From: Kitasatospora sp. MAP12-44
GTDB lineage: Bacteria; Actinomycetota; Actinomycetes; Streptomycetales; Streptomycetaceae
Reading direction: 5' to 3'
NCBI RefSeq assembly: GCF_029892095.1
Contig: NZ_JARZAE010000004.1
Span: forward strand, 7,998,001 to 8,062,000
Length of the DNA stretch: 64,000 bases
The translations under genes were made by a program, and so were the position numbers. The notes under the pieces were generated by a model, which was not told the DNA's origin, searched no databases, and saw only the letters and a list, made by a program, of their open reading frames with translations. Of the stretch, positions 1 to 7,689 are shown one piece after another; positions within the stretch are counted from its first letter, which is position 1, and every line of letters starts with the position of its first letter.

Positions 1-1770
1 CTCCACCGGTGGCGGACTGGCGAGCCGGGCGTTGACCGGTGCCCACTGGTCGTCGGCCAGGCCGATGCCCTCGTCGCAGATCAGCACGACCACCCGGTCC
101 GCCAACTGCCTGGCCTCGGTGACCACCCGGTGCTCGGGCCGGGAGAACGCGGTGGCGTTGTCGAGCAGTTCGGCGAAGAGGTGCACCAGGTGGTCCACCG
201 CCTCGGCCGTGATCAGCACCCCGGGGTCGAAGGTGCCGAAGTCGACCCGGGTGTAGCGCTCGATCTGGGCCATCGCGGCCCGCAGCACGTCCTCGATCGG
301 TGCGCTCGACCCGCGCACGCGAGCCGAGGCCTCGCCGCCGAGCACCAGCAGGCTGTGGTTGTTGCGGCCCATCCGACTGGCCAAGTGGTCCAGGGCGAAG
401 AGCCGTTCGAGTCGGACCGGGTCGTGCTCGTTGCGCTCGGCCGCGTCCAGCGCCTTGATCAGCGCGCCGGTGAGCCGCTCGCCACGGCGGGCCAGGTTGA
501 CCAGCAGGGCGCCCAACCTGTCGCGCATGGCGGCCTGTTCGGCCGCGATCCGGACCGCCTCGCGACTGACCGAGTTGAACGCGGCGCCCACCTCGGCGAT
601 TTCGTCGCGCCCGCGCACCTGCACCGGATCGCCCGCGGCGGCGGCGAACTCCGCGGGGGTGGACAGGCCGAGCGCCCCGCGCGCGGCCAACGCCTCGACG
701 GCGGCGGGCAGTCGCTCGTGCGCCACGGCGTGCGCGGCGTCGCGCAGTCGGCGCAGCTCGCGGATCATCGGCCGGCCCAGCCGCAGCGCCAGGGTCACCA
801 CGGCGCCCACCGTCAGCAGCACCGCCAGGGCCTCGCCGAGCGTCCAGGCCCGCTGGGTGTCGCGCAGTTGGGTGACCTCGGTGGAGACCGCCTGGTCGAT
901 CTGCTGCTCGACCTGCTGGAGCCGGTCGACGCGCTGGTTCATCGCGTCGGTCCAGCCGCCGGAGTCCGGCAGTTGGTCGCCCGGGCGGGCGCGCTCGACG
1001 GCGTCCTCCAGACGGTTGGCGTCGATCACGCCGTCGCCGGTCAGCGCACGGTCCAACCAGGCGGGCCAGACCGGGTCCGCGGTGCGGCCGAACTCCAGGA
1101 TGGAGTCGGTGTAGCCGCTGCGGGTGGCGGCGATCGAGTCCTGCCCGGCCGGGGTGAGCGGGCCGCTGGCCCGGGCCCGCAGCACCGCCAACTCCTCCTG
1201 GCTGGCGTACTCCTCGGCCCGGGCGAGGGCGACCGAGCTGTTGATCCGGGACGCGACGACGGCGGACGCCTGGCCGGCCTCCGCGACGTCGGCGCGGAAG
1301 TCCAGGATGTCGGCGACCACGATCCGGTACTCGAAGGTCACCGCGGAGAGTTCGGCGCCGGGGCCCGACTGGACCTGGCGGCGCAGCGCGGGCAGGGTCT
1401 CGAGTGCGTGGTCGACGGTCCGCAGCAGGCCGTTGGTGCCGCCGGGCATCGCCTGCAGGCGGTCGCGCAGCCGGCGGTACTGCGCGATGCTCGCGTCGGT
1501 GACCCGGGTCTGGTCGAGGTAGGCGTTGGTCTGGGTCGCGTCGGGAGCGGGACTGCCCGCGCCGCTGGAGAGGATCACCGCGGCGGCGGTGCGCTCGTTC
1601 TGCAACTGGTGGGTCAGCTGGCCTGCTTGGGCGCCCAGCGAGACCAGGGTCTTCAGCCGGGCGGCGTCCAGTGCCTGGCCGGCGGCGGTGCGCAGCGCGA
1701 GGGCGGCGAAGGCCAGTACGGCGATCAGCGGGACCACGGCGAGTACCGCGACCTTGCGGGTGATCCTCAC
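1..1770 (-). CDS. Nitrate-sensor-type (NIT-HAMP) histidine kinase, 3' end beyond window
   Basis: Membrane sensor kinase with an extracytoplasmic nitrate/nitrite-sensing (NIT) helical domain between two membrane segments, a HAMP linker and a HATPase core. Translation begins at a GTG at 1770 preceded by CGGAGG; residues 1-25 form the first membrane helix (VAVLAVVPLIAVLAFAALAL). A second helix follows at about residue 280, then HAMP. The ATPase N box (ELLDNATAFSRPEH) and G1 box (CDEGIGLADDQ) are visible before the reading frame runs off the left edge. Same architecture as the kinase at 49748. In streptomycetes this family is typically the CvnA member of conservons with roadblock, DUF742 and GTPase partners; the window does not show what follows, so that assignment is open. 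The long opposite-strand reading frame over it is a GC-frame artefact. Confidence 0.9.
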   Translation of the reverse strand, partial: MRITRKVAVLAVVPLIAVLAFAALALRTAAGQALDAARLKTLVSLGAQAGQLTHQLQNERTAAAVILSSGAGSPAPDATQTNAYLDQTRVTDASIAQYRRLRDRLQAMPGGTNGLLRTVDHALETLPALRRQVQSGPGAELSAVTFEYRIVVADILDFRADVAEAGQASAVVASRINSSVALARAEEYASQEELAVLRARASGPLTPAGQDSIAATRSGYTDSILEFGRTADPVWPAWLDRALTGDGVIDANRLEDAVERARPGDQLPDSGGWTDAMNQRVDRLQQVEQQIDQAVSTEVTQLRDTQRAWTLGEALAVLLTVGAVVTLALRLGRPMIRELRRLRDAAHAVAHERLPAAVEALAARGALGLSTPAEFAAAAGDPVQVRGRDEIAEVGAAFNSVSREAVRIAAEQAAMRDRLGALLVNLARRGERLTGALIKALDAAERNEHDPVRLERLFALDHLASRMGRNNHSLLVLGGEASARVRGSSAPIEDVLRAAMAQIERYTRVDFGTFDPGVLITAEAVDHLVHLFAELLDNATAFSRPEHRVVTEARQLADRVVVLICDEGIGLADDQWAPVNARLASPPPVE

Positions 1771-2435
1771 CGGCTCGAACCTCCGAGCCGCTGCGGGTCG
1801 AGCCGGACGGACGCGCCGGATATCCGGCGACCGGGGGGCCCGGTACAGAGGTGACGATCAGTCATAAAGGCGCCTTGGCTGGGGATTCGGTCGGATTCGG
1901 GAGCCGGGTGCGGGAGCCGTGACGGACCGGCCAGGCCGCCCGGCGGGGGTAGCCGGATGTGCGGCGGCGGCGCAGCCGGCTCCGTGCTGCGGACGGTGCG
2001 GGGGCGCAGGCGTTCCCCTGCGGTGGGGCGTCCTGGGGGAGTGGTGGGGGAGCGGTGGGGGTTCTGCGGCAGCTGGTTCAGAGCGGCAGCTGTACGGGCC
2101 GAACGCCGTGGAGCGGTGGGACGTTGCCGACCTCTGTCGCCCGCCGCCGGGGGGCGGTCCGAGCGGCGATGAGCACAGTGACCTCCGATGGACAGGTACC
2201 TGCCATGCACAGCTGCGGACAGGGTATCGACTCTCGAACCGGTCATCACCTGTCGGGAGTCAGCCGGAAGCGTAGCGCCTCTCATCAGCTAAGTGAACCG
2301 GTGCCATGACGGGGCGTCCGGTGCGGGTTCGCCCTTTGTTCGCTAGGTTGCCTTCTTGGTTGCCTGTTGGCGAACCGCCGCGTGCGTGCGGCGGGCGCCG
2401 GCAGCGGCGCGGTACCGATGGGGAAGGTGGGACCG
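1771..2435. other. Intergenic region between divergent kinase and amidase genes
   Basis: About 665 bases with no reading frame I believe. Several short frames on both strands have arginine/glycine-rich shadow composition. It should contain the divergent promoters of the kinase and the amidase, but I see no convincing -10/-35 pair. The only structured sequence is the 8-bp inverted repeat at 2326-2376. Confidence 0.5.
2326..2376. promoter_or_regulatory. Inverted repeat GGTTCGCC / GGCGAACC upstream of amidase
   Basis: Perfect 8-bp arms (2326-2333 and 2369-2376) separated by 35 bp, about 60 bp before the chosen amidase start. It could be a regulator site; spacing is long and chance occurrence in GC-rich DNA is not excluded. 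Confidence 0.2.
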
Positions 2436-3803
2436 ATGGTGAGCTGGGTCGGGCGTGGTGCGGTGGAGATCGCCGCCGCGGTACGGGCGGGCGAGGTGAC
2501 GGCGCGCGAGGTGATGGTCGAGCACCTGGCCAGGATCGCGTCCGTGGACCGCAGGGTCGGCGCGTTCCGGTCGCTCTGGGCCGAGCGGGCGCTGGCCGAG
2601 GCGGACGCGCTGGACGCGCGGGCGGACCTGGCGGACCTGGTGCTGGCGGGCGTGCCGGTGGCGATCAAGGACAACCTCGCGGTCGGCGGCGAGGTGAGCC
2701 GCAACGGCTCGGCGGCCACCCCGGACACCGCCGCGCCGCAGGACCACGAGGCGGTGCGCCGGCTGCGGGCGGCCGGCGCGGTGCCGGTCGGGCTGACCGC
2801 CGTTCCGGAGCTCTGCGTGTTCGGCACCACCGACAGCGTCTACGGCGTCACCCGCAGCCCGTGGGACCTCTCGCGCACCGCCGGCGGCTCCTCCGGCGGC
2901 AGCGCGGCGGCGGTCGCGGCAGGCATGGTGCCGATCGCGCTGGGCAACGACGGCATGGGCTCGATCAGGATCCCGGCGGCCAACTGCGGTGTGCTCGGCC
3001 TGAAGCCGGGGCACGGGGCGGTGCCGTCCGGGCTGGGCGTGGACGGGTGGTTCGGGATGGCCGAGAACGGCCCGATCGCCGCCGGCGCCGCCGATGCCGC
3101 GCTGATGTACCGGGTGCTGGCCGGCACGGCCGCCGAAGCCGCCGCGGGGGCCGACGATCCCGCCGACCTGCGGGTCGCGCTCTCGGCCCGCTGCCCGTCG
3201 GCGGGGATCCCGGTCGACCGGGCGCACGTCGGCGCCGTCCGGGCCACCGGGCGGCTGCTGGCCGACGCCGGGCACACCGTCTCGCGCGCCGAGGCGCCGT
3301 ACCCGCTCTGGCTCGGACCGGCCACCGTGGGCCGCTGGTTGGCCGGCACCGCGGCCGACGCGGCGGCGCTGGACGCCCGGCTGCTGAACCCCCGCACCCG
3401 CCGGCACGCCGCCGTCGGCCGCCTGGTGGCCCGGGCCGGGCTGGTCCGCCCGGCCCAGCGCAGCCGCTGGCAGCAGCAGTTGGACGACTTCTTCACCCGC
3501 TACGACGTGCTGGTCACCCCGACCCTCGCGCAGGGCGCGCCGTCGGCCGCCCGCTGGCACGCGCGCGGCTGGACGGTCAACGTGCTGTCCAACATCCGCT
3601 ACGCGCCGTTCAGCTTCCCCTGGAACCTGGCGGGTTGGCCCGCGCTCGCGCTGCCGGCGGGGGAGCACCCGACCCGGCGGGTGCCGCTCTCCGTGCAGCT
3701 GGTCGCGCCGCCCGGCGGGGAGGAGCGGCTGCTCGCGCTGGCCGCCGAGCTCGAACGCCGACGGCCGTGGACCCGGACGGCCCCGCTGCCCGGGTCGCAG
3801 TGA
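2436..3803 (+). CDS. Amidase signature family hydrolase
   Basis: Serine amidohydrolase of the amidase-signature family (about 455 aa). The Ser-cisSer-Lys machinery is recognisable: Lys in VAIKDN, the Gly/Ser-rich loop TAGGSSGGSAAAVAAG with the cis-Ser, and the nucleophile Ser in MGSIRIPAANCG. The canonical GTDxGGSIR is altered to GNDGMGSIR, a common variation in actinobacterial paralogues of unknown substrate. The frame is open to a TTG at 2367, but the ATG at 2436 is chosen because GGGAAGGTGGGA sits just upstream and homology starts at about that point (VSWVGRGAVEIAAAVRAG). No operon partner; the 3' side is a repeat and a decayed locus. Substrate cannot be told from sequence; GatA of the amidotransferase is unlikely as gatB/gatC are absent. 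Confidence 0.88.
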   Translation: MVSWVGRGAVEIAAAVRAGEVTAREVMVEHLARIASVDRRVGAFRSLWAERALAEADALDARADLADLVLAGVPVAIKDNLAVGGEVSRNGSAATPDTAAPQDHEAVRRLRAAGAVPVGLTAVPELCVFGTTDSVYGVTRSPWDLSRTAGGSSGGSAAAVAAGMVPIALGNDGMGSIRIPAANCGVLGLKPGHGAVPSGLGVDGWFGMAENGPIAAGAADAALMYRVLAGTAAEAAAGADDPADLRVALSARCPSAGIPVDRAHVGAVRATGRLLADAGHTVSRAEAPYPLWLGPATVGRWLAGTAADAAALDARLLNPRTRRHAAVGRLVARAGLVRPAQRSRWQQQLDDFFTRYDVLVTPTLAQGAPSAARWHARGWTVNVLSNIRYAPFSFPWNLAGWPALALPAGEHPTRRVPLSVQLVAPPGGEERLLALAAELERRRPWTRTAPLPGSQ

Positions 3804-3813
3804 CGCGGGCGGC

Positions 3814-3847
3814 GGGGCCGGGGCCGGGGCCGGGGCCGGGGCCGGGG
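3814..3847 (+). repeat. GGGGCC hexanucleotide tandem repeat
   Basis: Five perfect GGGGCC units plus a trailing GGGG, starting 11 bp after the amidase stop. Six G4 runs on the plus strand make it a G-quadruplex candidate, and such tracts are prone to slippage. It lies exactly at the border to the decayed locus. Confidence 0.9.
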
Positions 3848-3881
3848 ACAGCGGGCTACGGCCGGTGGGCCGTGGGCCGGC

Positions 3882-4031
3882 TCAGGACGGCTTGCCCGGC
3901 CGGGTCTCGACGCTGACGTGGTCCACCCGCATCGGATGCCCGGGCTCGGTGCCCGGGCCGACCGAACTGCCGTAGGCGGCAGGCAGGTTGCCGCCGACCG
4001 CGACGTCCAGGACGAGGAAGAGGCCGTGGTG
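3882..4031 (-). pseudogene. C-terminal remnant of a GH16-type glycoside hydrolase
   Basis: The minus-strand frame ending at 3882 reads HHGLFLVLDVAVGGNLPAAY ... GHPMRVDHVSVETRPGKPS. This matches the conserved end of GH16 beta-glucanase/laminarinase-like enzymes, where PxFLxLNLAVGGNWPG is followed by a strand ending in MxVDYVRV. Only the last 50 or so residues are present; upstream the frame dissolves into arginine-rich nonsense, and the similarity passes to the acyltransferase fragment in a different frame. It is a fusion-junction remnant with no catalytic motif (no ExDxxE) and is presumably not functional. Confidence 0.6.
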
Positions 4032-4039
4032 GACCGCGG

Positions 4040-4724
4040 CCCAGCGTCGGCAGCAGCGCCGGGTAACCGGGGTAGGGCGTCGCGGAGTTGAAGCGGACCA
4101 CCGACCAGCCGATCGCCGCGGCGCCGGCCCAGCCGCACAGCGCGAGCAGTGGACGCAGCAGTGCACGCAGCGGTTGGCGGGCTGGGCGCAGTCGGTCCAG
4201 CGGCAGTAGCGCGAGCAGCGCGCCGACGCCGAACTGCCAGACCCGGGACGGGGATCCGAGATAGGCGAGGGAGACCGAGCTGTGCGTCCAGTGCAGCGAG
4301 AGCGCGAAGGAGACGGCGCTCGCGGCGGCGGTGACGGTGATCAGCAGTGGGCGCAGCACCAGACACCGGCCAGCGCCACCACGGCCAGCACCAGCGCGGC
4401 CGAGGGCAGCAGCCGTCGAGCCCGGCGCGAGAAGAACTCCGCCAGCGCGATCCGCCCGCTGCTGACGGCTTCGCGCAGCAGGAGGCCGGTGATCAGATAG
4501 CCGGAGATCACCAAGAAGCCGTCCACCCCGACGAACCCGCCGGTCAGGCCCGGCACGGCGGCGTGGAAACCCAGCACCGCGAGCAGCGCGAGCGCGCGCA
4601 GCCCCTCGATGTCGGGGCGGAAGGCGGCGGCCTGCCGCGCGGGCCGGCCGGGCGGTGGCCCGGGGAGGGTGACAACGGGGGAACGGAGTTCCGGCACCGT
4701 GGTCGAGGACATCGGCATGACCAC
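4040..4724 (-). pseudogene. Decayed acyltransferase-3 (OafA/YrhL-like) gene
   Basis: An ATG at 4724 opens with the family N-terminus: RPDIEGLRALALLAVLGFHA, then VGVDGFLVISGYLITGLLL and FFSRRARRLLPSAALVLAVV. The frame stops at 4341 (CCAHC end). The family resumes in another frame with SAVSFALSLHWTH, PSRVWQFGVGALLALLPL and TPYPGYPALLPTLG, ending near 4040. The segment normally between these blocks, including the conserved HTWSLAVEEQFY, is missing, so an internal deletion removed several hundred bases and shifted the frame. Intact relatives O-acylate surface sugars. The 3' end joins abruptly to a GH16 fragment. Confidence 0.75.
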
Positions 4725-4727
4725 CTT

Positions 4728-5430
4728 TCAGCCCAACCAGGGCAGCATCGGGCTGACCCAGCCGGAGGCGAGCAGCGCGGTGAGCGCGAGCGCGGCGGTG
4801 ACGGCCAGTGCCTCGGGCCAGCGCCTGGGCAGCATGCCGTTCGCGCCGCTGGTCTGCCCGTTCGCGCCGTCGGCCGGTCCGTTCGCGCCGCGGGTCTGCC
4901 TGTTCGCGAAACCGCTGGTCCGCATCTTCGGGCCGCTGATCTGCGTCTTCGGGCCGAGCAGGCGGGAGGGTCGCGGACGGCGGGACGGGCGCAGCTCCGC
5001 GACCAGGTCCCGGATCAGCGGCAGGCCGATCTGCGCCTGCACCAGCACGTAGAGCCCCAGGCCCCAAGTGGGCCACCAGCCCTGTGTGGTGACGTCGCGG
5101 GCGAGCCCGCCGGCCGCCGCGGCCAGTGAACCGGCCAGCCAGGCCAGCGCGACCAGCACCACCCGGCGGCGGCGCGGCGGAGATGTTCACGGCCATCGTC
5201 AGGTAGCCGACGATGCCCTCTTGAAGTGCTCTCCCGGCAGGGCGAGCGGCGCCAGGTTGAGTATGAGAACGGCAAGGAAGGCCCACAGGGCGGGAGTTCG
5301 CAGGGCAAAGGTGAGCATGGTGGCAGCGGTGAAGACAAAGGCGAGCGAGGTGCAGATGAGCACCCAGCGGCGCTGCGGCCCGAAATACCAGTAGAGCTCC
5401 TGATCGTTGGGGGGCAGGAAGGTGATCGAC
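4728..5430 (-). pseudogene. Decayed GT2 (cellulose-synthase-like) glycosyltransferase gene
   Basis: Two blocks remain. From about 5427 one frame reads SITFLPPNDQELYWYFGPQR, RWVLICTSLAFVFTAATML and LWAFLAVLILNLAPLALPGE, like the N-terminal membrane region of actinobacterial GT2 synthases. A second frame (about 5162-4728) reads ARDVTTQGWWPTWGLGLY, VLVQAQIGLPLIRDLVAELR and a last membrane helix, like their C-terminal end. The whole catalytic core (DxD, TED, QxxRW) is absent. The likely ATG (5432) is one base out of frame with the first block. This fragment lies directly upstream of the acyltransferase fragment, consistent with a former polysaccharide operon. Confidence 0.55.
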
Positions 5431-5510
5431 AGTCATATGGCCCCCACAGCCGTGTGTTCGACATCGTCCTGGGGGATACGCTAGCCGATTGGTATGGACC
5501 ACTTGACCAC

Positions 5511-5550
5511 GGGTCCCTGCGGCTCCCTGCGGGTCCCTGCGGGTCTCTGG
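5511..5550 (+). repeat. 10-bp tandem repeat (GGGTCCCTGC)
   Basis: Four consecutive decamers, GGGTCCCTGC, GGCTCCCTGC, GGGTCCCTGC and GGGTCTCTGG, with one to two mismatches. No coding context; lies beside the terminator hairpin of the rodlin-like gene. Confidence 0.85.
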
Positions 5551-5564
5551 AGGGGGACAGCATG

Positions 5565-5602
5565 CAGTTGGTCCCCGCAGGCGTGCCTACGGGGACCAAC
5601 TG
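5565..5602 (-). terminator. Strong hairpin downstream of rodlin-like gene
   Basis: Perfect 13-bp stem, CAGTTGGTCCCCG (5565-5577) and CGGGGACCAACTG (5590-5602), with a 12-nt loop, starting 26 bp after the stop of the minus-strand gene at 5628. No U-tract, as is usual in streptomycetes. It would also block readthrough into the decayed locus. Confidence 0.75.
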
Positions 5603-5627
5603 GGACGGGCGTTGTGCGGACGGTCCG

Positions 5628-5972
5628 TCAGCCGATCGCGTGCGACAGCAGGGCGGCGTCGCCGTTGGCCTGGGTGGTCTGGCCCACGTTGCAGATCTGG
5701 TGCGACTGCTGGTTCAGCACCGGCACGTCGACCTGCACCGGCACCAGGAGGCCGACCTGGACGTGGTGGACCTCGGGCAGGCAGATGTTCGGGTTCTCCA
5801 GCGTGTGGAAGTTCGGGCTGTGGTTGCCGGACGTTCCCGTGGTGTTGGTTCCGCCATTGCCCTGGACGGAGGCCGCCGAGCCGTCGGTGTCACCGATCGC
5901 CATCGCCGGCGCGGCGAGCGCGGCGATCGACGCGACGGCGATTCCGGCGCCCGCAAGAGCCTTCTTGAACAT
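5628..5972 (-). CDS. Rodlin-like secreted surface protein
   Basis: 114-aa exported protein. MFKKALAGAGIAVASIAAL followed by AAPAMA is a clear Sec signal peptide; the mature part begins at about residue 26 (IGDTDGSAASVQGNGG). The C-terminal half shows the rodlin pattern: NICLPEVHHVQVGLLVPVQV, PVLNQQSHQICN, then TQANGDAALLSH, comparable to the conserved LVGLVPIGVQDVNVL ... NQQCxENSTQAKGDEALSH of RdlA/RdlB. The two Cys of the family are both kept (ICLP and QICN). Rodlins, with chaplins, form the rodlet layer on aerial hyphae and spores. RBS AAGGGA precedes the ATG. It is shorter and more divergent than RdlA/B and has no rdl or chaplin partner here, so a related orphan is likely. Confidence 0.75.
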   Translation of the reverse strand: MFKKALAGAGIAVASIAALAAPAMAIGDTDGSAASVQGNGGTNTTGTSGNHSPNFHTLENPNICLPEVHHVQVGLLVPVQVDVPVLNQQSHQICNVGQTTQANGDAALLSHAIG

Positions 5973-6387
5973 GAGTCATCCCTTTCGACAGTGACCGGCG
6001 GACCGCCTTCAAGGGCGGCGCCGGTGCAGCAACCAACGTCGCGTTCAACGCGCCGTCGGCCTCGAGGACACTGCCCGTCCGGCCGACTCACCCGTCCGGA
6101 GGGTGGGCCCGGTTGTAGGGTGCCCCCCATGTCATCCAGGGGGACGGGTCACGCAGCCCGAAGTGCCGAGCCCATGAGCCGCCGACCAGCCGGGACCCCG
6201 CCGCACCGGCTCCGAGGATCGGCCGACGAGCCCGGCGCACACTCGACGGTGCCGGACTCTCGATTCTGCGGGATGTCCTCGGACCGTTGGCGCTTGAGCT
6301 GATCTGGGGGGTGGGCACCTTCCTGCTGTGCCTGCTCCTGGCGATCGGGTAAGGCGGGATCCGCCCGAGCGGTACGCGCTGTTCCGG
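5973..6387. other. Intergenic region upstream of rodlin-like gene
   Basis: 415 bases. Near the rodlin start is a small imperfect hairpin (CCGCCTT / AAGGGCGG, 6003-6018), and around 6075-6110 the minus strand carries CCGGACGGGTGAGTCGG next to CCGGACGGGCAG, a short direct repeat in the probable promoter zone. A hydrophobic open frame ending at 6352 (LALELIWGVGTFLLCLLLAIG) has no ATG/GTG start and is not called. Confidence 0.5.
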
Positions 6388-7056
6388 TCAGCCGGTCGGC
6401 CAGTGCAGGCGGCCCAGGCTGATCAGGCGCAGCCGGTCGCGGGCGATGGCGGCGATCCGCTGCTCGGCCTCGGGCTGGTCCGCGGGCGCCTCCAGGAACG
6501 CCATCGCCGTGGAGACCAGTTGCTCGACGTACAGGCCGGAGAGCATGCGCAGGTCCGGCTCGCTCCACGACGCGCTCTGCTCCTGCAGACCCAGCGCGGC
6601 GGCGACCTCGGTGGTGAAGGCGTCGAGCTCGGCGGTGATCGCCGCGCGTACCGGTTGCACGCCGCCGTGCCGCTCGCGGGCCAGGAAGCGGACGTGGGCG
6701 GGGTGCTCCCGGACGTGCTGGGCCACCACTTCCACGGCGCGGTCGATCAGTTCGTCGGCGTCGCCCCGACCGGCCAGCACCGCCTTGATCATGCCGTGCA
6801 GGCTCAGCAGCGACTCCTCGACCAGGGCGACGCCCAGGTCGTCCAGGTCGCGGAAGTGCCGGTAGAAGCCGGCGGGGGACATCCCGGCGGTCCGGGTCAC
6901 CTCGCGGACGCCGAGGCTGCTGAGGTTCTGGTGTTCGAGCAGCAGCAGTCCCGCGTCCAGCAGAGCGCGGCGGCTCTGCTGCTTCTGGGCCTGTCTGACT
7001 CCGGCAGCAGCGGGCGCGGGCGCGGGGGTGGCAGCGGCAGCGGGAATGTGACTCAC
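6388..7056 (-). CDS. TetR/AcrR-family transcriptional regulator
   Basis: 222-aa dimeric repressor. The HTH occupies residues 27-75 (RRALLDAGLLLLEHQNLSSL, VREVTRTAGMSPAGFYRHF), followed by an all-helical ligand domain with no recognisable specificity motif. The first 20 residues are an Ala/Pro-rich extension; start is a GTG at 7056. It is divergent from two small membrane-protein genes, and the shared spacer has an inverted repeat (7069-7123) fitting a TetR operator, so autoregulation and control of the neighbours is likely. The inducer is unknown; the HTH resembles FabR-like regulators of membrane lipid genes, which is only suggestive. Confidence 0.88.
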   Translation of the reverse strand: MSHIPAAAATPAPAPAAAGVRQAQKQQSRRALLDAGLLLLEHQNLSSLGVREVTRTAGMSPAGFYRHFRDLDDLGVALVEESLLSLHGMIKAVLAGRGDADELIDRAVEVVAQHVREHPAHVRFLARERHGGVQPVRAAITAELDAFTTEVAAALGLQEQSASWSEPDLRMLSGLYVEQLVSTAMAFLEAPADQPEAEQRIAAIARDRLRLISLGRLHWPTG

Positions 7057-7068
7057 GTCATTCAGTAA

Positions 7069-7123
7069 ACAACTGTTTGCCGACTTTGGCCAGCGTAGAG
7101 TGAAGAAGTCAGCGAACAGTTGT
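7069..7123. promoter_or_regulatory. Candidate TetR operator pair
   Basis: ACAACTGTTTGC (7069-7080) and GCGAACAGTTGT (7112-7123) are inverted copies with 11 of 12 positions matching, flanking the divergent promoter. Each core (ACAACTGT) is itself nearly palindromic. A further half-site-like GTGTTCGCCGAA follows at 7132. Confidence 0.55.
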
Positions 7124-7158
7124 CATCCCAAGTGTTCGCCGAACCCGAAAGGACTCGC

Positions 7159-7317
7159 ATGTCCCTCCTCGCCGTGATCGCCGTGATGGGCGTCCTGATG
7201 GGCGCCGCCACCCACACCTCCCTCCCGGTCTTCCTTGCCGCGGCCGCCGCCATCTCGGCCTGGCTGCTCGGCTTCACCATCCGCGAGGGCGCCGCCCGCG
7301 CCCGTCGCCAGCACTGA
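7159..7317 (+). CDS. Small two-helix membrane protein
   Basis: 52 aa: MSLLAVIAVMGVLMGAATHT, then LPVFLAAAAAISAWLLGF and a basic tail (REGAARARRQH). Two predicted membrane helices. The ATG at 7159 is chosen because GAAAGGA lies 8 bases upstream; an upstream TTG at 7120 would place the start inside the operator. First gene of a two-gene unit divergent from the TetR regulator. Function unknown. Confidence 0.7.
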   Translation: MSLLAVIAVMGVLMGAATHTSLPVFLAAAAAISAWLLGFTIREGAARARRQH

Positions 7318-7341
7318 CAACTCCCAGGAAGGAACAGCCAG

Positions 7342-7629
7342 ATGGCACCCGTGAGCCACCTTCAGCAGCCCCGCGCCGGCGCCGCAGCAGCGACCGACGA
7401 CGCGGACGGCATGGCCGTCGCCTCCTTCGTGCTCGGCCTGATCGGACTCCTGCTCTTCAATGTGGTCCTCGGCCCCTGCGCCCTGGTCCTCGCCACCCTC
7501 GCCCTGGTCCGCGGCACCAACCGCCGCGCCCGCGCCGCCCTCGGCCTCGCCCTCGGCACGGCCGACCTGCTGATCCTCGCCGCGGCCATCGCCACCAGCC
7601 ACGGCACCATCTGGCAACTCGGCGCCTGA
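7342..7629 (+). CDS. DUF4190-type small membrane protein
   Basis: 95 aa with two membrane helices: GMAVASFVLGLIGLLLFNVV and ALGLALGTADLLILAAAIA, connected by a short basic loop (VRGTNRRARA), as in DUF4190 proteins. RBS AGGAAGG. Lies 24 bp after the preceding gene and is probably co-transcribed and TetR-controlled. Molecular role unknown. Confidence 0.75.
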   Translation: MAPVSHLQQPRAGAAAATDDADGMAVASFVLGLIGLLLFNVVLGPCALVLATLALVRGTNRRARAALGLALGTADLLILAAAIATSHGTIWQLGA

Positions 7630-7689
7630 TCCGTGGATGGTGTCGCTGCCTGCCCGTGACCGCGGGTGGGGTGGCCGCGGTCGGCGGGA

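Noticed and set aside
130..1854. 574-codon open frame on the plus strand over the left-edge kinase
   Set aside because: Gln/Arg/Gly-rich shadow translation; the opposite strand encodes a clear NIT-HAMP-HATPase kinase with RBS and motifs.
6149..6352. Hydrophobic open frame LALELIWGVGTFLLCLLLAIG
   Set aside because: No ATG, GTG or TTG start with RBS upstream in frame; possible remnant but not supportable.
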